A model generated the notes under the pieces. That model did not search any database. It had not been told where the DNA came from and saw only the letters and a program-made list of their open reading frames with translations. A DNA stretch of 64,000 nucleotides. Origin: Byssothecium circinans (lineage: Eukaryota; Ascomycota; Dothideomycetes; Pleosporales; Massarinaceae). Location of the stretch: the NCBI GenBank assembly GCA_010015675.1, contig ML976984.1, positions 612,762 through 676,761 on the forward strand. Direction: 5' to 3'. Of the stretch, positions 57,907 through 64,000 are shown in pieces (within the stretch, counting starts at the first letter, position 1; each line of letters opens with the position of its first letter). The translations under genes were made by a program, and so were the position numbers.

Positions 57907-59933
57907 TCACATCCTCATACTACTCCGTCTAGGACTCCTCCTCCCCCCACCCTCCCTCTCCCGTCCACTAACCCCCGACTCCGCCGCACCCCCCGTAACC
58001 GCACTCCCCACCCCCTCCCACCACGCCCTATCCTTCTGTCTCCGATGCGGCATACTATCCCTAACAACACTACTCCTCTCATCCCAACTCCTAGGCCGAC
58101 TCCCACTCCTGCCCCCAACCTTACTCCTTGGCGGCGGCCCCCTCCTCCCCCCCTCCTCCTCTGCAAAGCTCTTCCTAGACCCTCCGAACTTCCCCCCCTT
58201 CGGACTCCTCGGTCCACCCCCTAGAGGCGGCGGCAGCGGACTCCCCGGCCGGGGCGCTCCCGCCGTTTTCCTGCGTTTCTCTCGAGTCGACCCAGTGGCG
58301 GGCGGCCGCTTGATGTAATCGAAAGTCTCTGGGTCGCGGCGCGCGAATTCCTTCTCGATGCCCCAGAGCGGGGCTTCGGGCAGGATCTTGACGCTGTCGG
58401 GGTCGCGCACTTTGATTTTCCAGTGGATGTCGGGGTCCGACGTGCGGGATGTGTCGGCGCCGTAGTCGACGACGAGTTTGTACGTGTCGGTTAGTGCGCG
58501 GCATTCGTAGAGGCCTTTGTCGGAGACGCCCGGGCCGGAGAGGCGGATTCGGGTGCGGGCAGACGCGTGGATGTATTCGTTGGTTAGGCGAAGGGGACGC
58601 GTGGTTGGACGCCCGGTTTGCGGGTCGCTGGCATAGTATTGGCCTGGTGTTCGGGACTGGGGGGTGTTAGTATCTTCTCGTTTTTTCTGTTTGTGGTCAC
58701 GGGGGATGGGCGAGAGAGGGAGACACTTACTGAACTGCCGCCCAAAGCGAACAGGCCTGTTGCTGAGTTGTAAATCTCTCCAAAACTCCACGGCCGTACT
58801 CCTTCGTCCATATTCTCGTAGTACCTCGCGTTCTCGTCGTCTTGCTCGAATAGATACTCATCCCGCATATCCAGGAACGGCGCCATCTGGCTCATCATCC
58901 ACGCCAATGTGATGTTCGCCAACTGCTGATCATCATACCCTCCGCCGACATTTGAGTGCACGCCTGGGAACCACACCTGCCGTAGTGTCGTCCGATTTCC
59001 TTCCGGCTTCTCCCATACTGCGGGCGAGAACGCTGATCTCCGCTCGTCTAGCGAAAGTGCTTGAAAAGCATTCTCTATACAATTAGATAGCTTCGTGTCG
59101 TAGAAAGCCATCTCTTTACTCTCATTCGACTGCAGTCCAACCTTCGTCAACCACCCTACCCTCGGTGTTCCTAAACTTCCCACTGTGTCCCACACCCCAA
59201 TCGCCTTGATATGGATGTCCAGCCTCGTGAGTCCCCTACGCTCCAATTCGTCTGCATATTTTGAACTGTTCGCGCTCGGCTTGTTTGGAAACGGCACATT
59301 CGGGTTCTTAGGCACATAACCTGGGTTCCGCCTGTTCTTCACATCCTCAAAGACCTCCGGTAACGAATTCAATCCCTTCTTGGTAAGAAGCCCAATCTGA
59401 CCGATGAGTCCTGCGATGCTACGTGCTGTGAAGGCACCGCGAGAGAATCCGAGCAGGAATATCTCATCCCCAACATGATAATTGTTTGCAAGAAACGAGT
59501 ACGCTTCTCTCACGTTGTCGCCAAGGCCTTCACCTGTCGTACCGCTTATGATGCGGTTTAGCTTCCCACCTTGGGCCCCAACGCCAAAGTGATAGTTGAC
59601 AATCTGCGGGATTCCATCTTGACTCACGGCCTTGATGGCTCTTGATATCCTCGTCACGTTGCTCGGCACGCTGAGTTTTCCATTCATCATCCCATTATCA
59701 GAGTTCAGCCACGTCCCATCACATGCAACAATCAACCTCTTGAACATACCCCTCCCGCCACTCAGCCCAGGAGCCTCCACGACCAACGGCCCCCGACTCC
59801 TGGGTCGTGGCGCAGGGGGAAGTACGACCTCAATCGGTGGTTTCGGTGCCATGGACACGACTATGGGCGCCGAGCCTCGCGCATTGCTCGGCGCCCTGCT
59901 CCGACTGCGTGCTCTTGAGGGTGCGAGAGACAT
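57907..59933 (-). CDS. DUF2235 alpha/beta-hydrolase (Tle1-like lipase fold) with basic tail
   Basis: Two exons (59933-58731, 58656-57907; intron 74 nt) give 650 residues. The start MSLAPSRARSRSR is chosen over earlier in-frame ATGs, which lie in an unconserved leader. The first 62 residues are a disordered Ser/Arg/Pro segment. DUF2235 begins at KRLIVACDGTWLNSDN. The likely triad is Ser164 in LGFSRGAFTAR, Asp249 in GVWDTVGSLGTP and His326 in FPGVHSNVGGGY. The same fold makes bacterial type VI effector phospholipases; fungal members are common and uncharacterised. After about residue 400 comes a small beta-rich part (YECRALTDTYKLVVDYG) and then a Gly/Arg/Pro-rich tail of about 150 residues. Substrate and location are unknown. 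Confidence 0.85.
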
Positions 59934-61537
59934 CGAAGCACCAGCTCTTGATCCCCTTTTTCTGCGCTGCTCCGAGTCGGGCGAGGGAAAGTACCCCGAG
60001 TCGTCGCTAGATGAGGAATCCACCGCGCAGGTTCGCGCGCAGACGCGGACGTTGTTGTAGAAGATGTAGTCGATGTTAAGTGTACGGTAGGCGGCGAACG
60101 TTGGCGTTGTGTTGAGTGTTGACTGCGAAGTATGCTCGGGGAAGGCTACTAGTAGATAGACCACGTGTGGAGGACCGACTAAGCGCAACGGCGGGAGCTT
60201 TCGTTTCTGTCCCGCCGTCTTCTGCAGGTTCAAAAAAGACTCTTGAGCCCTTTGCGCCTTTGTCCACTTCTTTTCCACCGAGTTCCTCAAGTGCTAGCTC
60301 TTGTGTCCTTTCTCGCCGTTGCACCAATCGCGGTCGCGGAACCGTTGTGAACCACTCAGCTTCGCCTTCGCCCGCGGGAGCCGTGCAGATATCGCGGATC
60401 ACACCTCCAGTCACCCTATCCCTCCTTCGATCAAGAAGCTCTCTGCATCTGATGCGCGCAATCGCCCAAGTCGTGTTCGCAGCTGCAGTCTGCAGGTGCA
60501 AAAAAGCCCCCTTCGAAGCCGAACTCGTCAGCCCTGCAGCGGGTGGCTGGGATAAGATAAAAATGATGTGGTGGCTGGACTGCCAGATCCGTATCATCAC
60601 CTCCAATCTGGGCGTCGTTGTCAATCGGTAAGGCAGCCGCGATGCTCAAAACAGCCGTAATACTTCAAAACAATAATTAACAAATGAAGGGTTCGAGAGA
60701 CAGTGTAGCATTTTAGAAAGAAAGGGAGCGAAAGTTGCCAAGGGGAGCCCTTTGACGAATTCCGCCCAGGATCGTCCCTGGCTGGGGCGCCATGCGGGCC
60801 AGTATTTGCATGTTGGGCGCGCAGAAGCTCCGGTGAGAAAGTTGCCCAAACATCCGCCTTAGTCTGGCGTGAGGTTGAAGTAGCGGTGCGGGGCCCATGT
60901 GTTAGCATTTTTGCAAAGTGCATATATAGAAGTCTAGAAGAGGAACCTGGTATTAGTGACATGCATATGCGGAAGACAGCTCAGAGCTCCCCAGCTCACC
61001 GCCCCGGAGTTTTGCCAGGTCGAGAACGCTCAGGGACGCTATGGTCGAGCGCGACATGATTGGAAAGCCCAAGCACTGGCAGAAGGAGCTTGTAGAAGAT
61101 ATTAACTGTTTTTCCAATTTGAAGACTTTTATCTAATGTTATCCAGCGATGAAGGGTGCTGCCGTCTCCATCTTGAAAGAAGAAGGGCCCTGCTGCGCCT
61201 GTTCTATTCCCTTCCAAACCGAACGTCCTTATCAGCCGACTAGCAGCCAGTGCCTCGGCGATAGGTCATTCCAGAACAGACAAGTAATCGTACAAGTATT
61301 CCTAACCCATCACCTAGACACCAGGAAATCGCTAAAAAAACACTCCGACTGATATCCCCCCTGTGGACCGTGATCCCTTGCGCAGCGCGAACAGCGAGTA
61401 GAGACCCATCTAGGATATACGTCGAGAAGAAGAGGAGAGGGATATACTAAAAGAAGTAGTCAAGTATAAATCGCGCGCCCAAGGAGATTCGTCAAATCAC
61501 TATCGTGTGCTGCAAACGTCCCAAGCTTGTTCCCATA
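59934..61537. other. Intergenic, 1.6 kb
   Basis: It holds the DUF2235 leader (59.93-60.3 kb, open frame but Pro/Arg-rich and unlike family sequences) and the 3' side of the GDS1-type gene. No other gene recognised. Confidence 0.4.
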
Positions 61538-62803
61538 TCAGTACCCGCCAAATAGATCGTCGAGCTCTTCCAGCTCGATATGTTCTGGGCTTCGCATCTC
61601 CCAATTGATGTCCACATCAAACATTTCGACTTTCGTCTCACCCAGCTTCGACATGGGTGGGGGCATCTCGATGTTGAGCGTTGGCTTGAGTATAGGGCTG
61701 CTTGTACCAAAGTCGGGCTCGAACTTGGCATGCTCGAACTGGCCAAACAGAGCCACCGCGATCTCCGAGTTCTTGCGCGCCGCACTCTCTTCCGTCTCCT
61801 CGATCTCGGGGATGTCATCCATGGTCACGTCGGATCGGGAGGACATGCTGGCGGATCGCTCGCGCTCGCGCTCGGCCACTCGGCTCTCTCTCCGTTGCAG
61901 GAGAACATTATAAGTCTGGGTGAACTCGCGCTCGTCCTTTTCTAAAGGGGGCGGCTGGGCGCGTTGGTTGTGGTCGATATCGTGGGGTGGTAGGGGATGG
62001 GGAGGGTTCGAGAACGGGGCGCTGCCATCGTCGTAGTCTGAAAAGTCGAGCTCTGGGGAGGGCGATCTCACGTCTCGTGATCGCGAATCCGCATCTTCGC
62101 CTTCGGATGTAGCTGAGGAGAGCGACGGCGAGATGATGCGCGCTGCGGAAGGCATGCCGCTCATATCATCAGGGATCGGCTGGTGCGGGCATGTCGACAA
62201 GTAATAATATACGCGCTTGGGATGAGTCCCAACGAGCTTCTTGTCCAGCGGGCAGCGTGAGAGGGCGGTCCAGTTGCGCTTCAGGTAAGTGGCTAGGCGC
62301 GACGAAATGATTGCGGCCGGGTTCGCGGAGCTGCAGCGCGTTAGCCATGGAACACGATGACTGGAGCTGGGGCTGGAGGGGGGGCTATAGCTTGGTACGC
62401 ACCTTTCGACGATTGGGATTGTCGGAGAAAGGACGGTGGCGAGTTCTTTCAGCAGGTGGGGGCGATTTCCGGTCTTCTGGAGCTGCTCAATAACCCCGAC
62501 AACGATGATGTCGTCAATGCCTTGGGTATCGATCTTTGTTTGGCCAGACTCGCCGCCTGGTGACGGTGGCGGAGTGTCGGCCACCCGGCCGTGCTGGCTT
62601 TTCGGTCGCTCGTCGAAGCGCAGCGCAGACGGTCGCGGTGGTGAGGTCGGTGAAGTCGAGGTGGAATGAGAGAGTTTCTGCCTCTTTGGATTGTGCGGAG
62701 CGTCCATGGTCGCAGGCGGTGAGCGCGCGGATCGCGGGCCTCCGGGGAGAGCTATGCCTAGCGACGGCAGCGACAACGACTTCCTGCGGGTGTTGTATGG
62801 CAT
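61538..62803 (-). CDS. GDS1-type winged-helix regulator
   Basis: ATG 62803 to TAA 61538 with a probable 72-nt in-frame intron 62402-62331 (GTGCGT...GCTGCAG). Splicing gives 397 residues and the clean junction PIVES|SANPAAIISSRLATYLKRNWTAL. The start MPYNTRRKSLSLPSLGIALP is very characteristic of filamentous-fungal Gds1 homologues. The winged-helix domain spans about residues 95-200: DDIIVVGVIEQLQKTGNRPHL, then LVGTHPKRVYYYL and PHQPIPDDM. The remainder is acidic/Ser-rich and ends EHIELEELDDLFGGY, which looks like a transactivation segment. Yeast Gds1 is linked to respiration and mitochondrial function, but the role here is inferred. Without splicing, a Ser/Pro insert would split the DNA-binding fold. 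Confidence 0.82.
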   Translation of the reverse strand: MPYNTRRKSLSLPSLGIALPGGPRSARSPPATMDAPHNPKRQKLSHSTSTSPTSPPRPSALRFDERPKSQHGRVADTPPPSPGGESGQTKIDTQGIDDIIVVGVIEQLQKTGNRPHLLKELATVLSPTIPIVERCVPSYSPPSSPSSSHRVPWLTRCSSANPAAIISSRLATYLKRNWTALSRCPLDKKLVGTHPKRVYYYLSTCPHQPIPDDMSGMPSAARIISPSLSSATSEGEDADSRSRDVRSPSPELDFSDYDDGSAPFSNPPHPLPPHDIDHNQRAQPPPLEKDEREFTQTYNVLLQRRESRVAERERERSASMSSRSDVTMDDIPEIEETEESAARKNSEIAVALFGQFEHAKFEPDFGTSSPILKPTLNIEMPPPMSKLGETKVEMFDVDINWEMRSPEHIELEELDDLFGGY

Positions 62804-64000
62804 CGCGACGTCGCGGAGTGCTCGCGGATGGTCCTGGGTGAGGAGGAGCGTTGCTGTTGCGAGTGCAGGCTGAGGGAGAAGGCAGGAAACTGTTGTGGCG
62901 GTTGGAAGATATGCCAGGGTCGATTGGCCCCCCGGAATGAAGCACAGCTTAACCTGAAGCGTTCCGGCTCATGCAAGGTTGTGTGCGACACTTCTGCCTG
63001 ACAATGCGTCTGCAGGGCGATGACTTGGATGCGGGCTCAATTATATAGAGCGGTGCAGCGTGGTGGTGATGGGGTGGGTGCTGACAGAAGGTGCGGCGGC
63101 TTCCTTGTGGACGCTGCTGTTGCCTCCTGAGTGAAAGTGTACTGTACAAAGGGGACGTCGACGTCACGTATCGTACAGAAATAGGAGTATTAGTACGGAG
63201 TAGTGGCAGATATGGGATACAGCAGGCACACGGTACGAACGGCGGTGACAGTGTCCAGAATCCTAAGGCCCTGAGAGAGTTCGGTGAGAGAGGGGGGGAG
63301 GCGATGAGGGTGGATGGGGGATGAGGTGGAGCACGGGACCGGTTCTAAACACAGCGCCTAGGCGTGATCTAGGTAGGCAGCCGTGCGGTAGAGTGAATGT
63401 AATTCAGGGATGTCTCCTTTGGACGGTCTCAAGATGTGACAGCATTCTACTTTTAGTCGTTGCCAGGGGCCTATCACGCCCGTCGACGCTCACCGGAGTG
63501 TGTAACATGCGTACACCAAGTTGTCGAAAACAACAGAACAAAAAGCATATCTATATGAGGCGCCTGCGTCCCCATTCCATCTCAGTCCATCACTGCGACC
63601 TTCTTGGAGTGCTGGTTCGGGCCCAGCTGGCGCGTACCGGTGTACGTATGCGCTTGCATGGGACACTCCACCGTTGTGCTTGCAAACATTACTTCACACA
63701 CTGTGCCATTACTCCGCTAGAGTCTGGGCCAACGAATCCTCAGCTCGGGGGTCAAGAGCACGTTGCCATCATCTTTATCTAACCCATATTCCCTGTAGGT
63801 AGATGAACGTCAACCGTCGATGATCTCGCTCGCTGACCGCCTCGCCTCGCGGCCTCGTCCAAAGCATGAGTGGCCATGATCTGATGGTGTTGCAGTTCCA
63901 GCATGCAGGCACCCCTTGCCCGTGCAGCTGCCCTAGTCCATATAGCCTCAACGCCCGGCGCCGTGCCGGATCTTTGACGGGCGGTGAGCCAACTTTTTTT
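62804..64000. other. Upstream region of the GDS1-type gene to the window edge
   Basis: No gene is recognised on either strand; open frames are short and unconserved. It presumably holds the promoter and a long leader of the regulator gene. Confidence 0.4.

Noticed and set aside
57848..58318. 156-residue plus-strand ORF rich in Leu and Pro
   Set aside because: Antisense shadow of the Gly/Arg-rich tail of the DUF2235 protein.
1..64000. tRNA, rRNA, CRISPR or riboswitch elements
   Set aside because: A visual search for TPsiC-like GGTTCGA words found hits only inside coding or unstructured DNA; no repeat-spacer arrays were seen. A covariance-model scan would be needed to exclude small RNAs.

Overview
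The window looks like nuclear DNA of a filamentous ascomycete, most likely a Dothideomycete of the Pleosporales type. Genes carry short GT-AG introns, mostly 46-77 nt, and sit on both strands. Housekeeping genes have clear fungal orthologues (SSF1, RRP3, UBC6, SAM50, RPC7, a GDS1-type regulator). Intergenic regions are long, and one AT-rich tract with an assembly gap resembles repeat DNA degraded by RIP. The lineage is inferred from protein style and no database was searched.

Layout. 1-251: tail of a pogo/Fot1-type transposase cut by the window edge. 0.5-5 kb: a PCI-like (CSN8/PSMD8/eIF3K-type) protein, then the ribosome-biogenesis genes SSF1 and RRP3 head to head. 7.0-7.2 kb: a MITE-like element built of short palindromes. 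7.8-10.3 kb: a 13-intron MFS permease. 10.7-11.5 kb: an F-box gene with a frameshift. 13.7-14.9 kb: a secreted FMN-dependent 2-hydroxyacid dehydrogenase. 18.6-20.3 kb: a hexose transporter with a CreA-like promoter. 24-27 kb: UBC6 and SAM50, divergent. 28 kb: a small secreted protein. 28.9-32.1 kb: a decayed FAD sugar oxidase back to back with an intact secreted lactonase. 32.5-37.7 kb: a deaminase-fold protein with a very long insertion, RPC7, and an HSM3-like proteasome chaperone. 38.4-45 kb: an F-box gene, a cysteine-rich secreted peptide, a reductase fragment and two small hypothetical genes. 46.5-48.7 kb: AT-rich island with 785 Ns. 48.9-54.4 kb: a SET+MYND methyltransferase, an unknown protein without a normal start, and a secreted astacin protease. 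57.9-62.8 kb: a DUF2235 hydrolase and a GDS1-type winged-helix regulator.

How the genes work together. Three divergent pairs probably share promoters: SSF1/RRP3 (60S and 40S ribosome assembly), UBC6/SAM50 (ER and mitochondrial membrane protein homeostasis) and RPC7/HSM3. The sugar oxidase and the lactonase would form a two-step secreted pathway, sugar to aldonolactone to aldonic acid, but the oxidase is now a pseudogene. Secreted or uptake functions (lactonase, oxidase, FMN dehydrogenase, astacin, two small secreted proteins, two MFS transporters) suggest a saprotroph or plant-associated lifestyle. I found no operon-like system, CRISPR array, secondary-metabolite backbone gene or tRNA.
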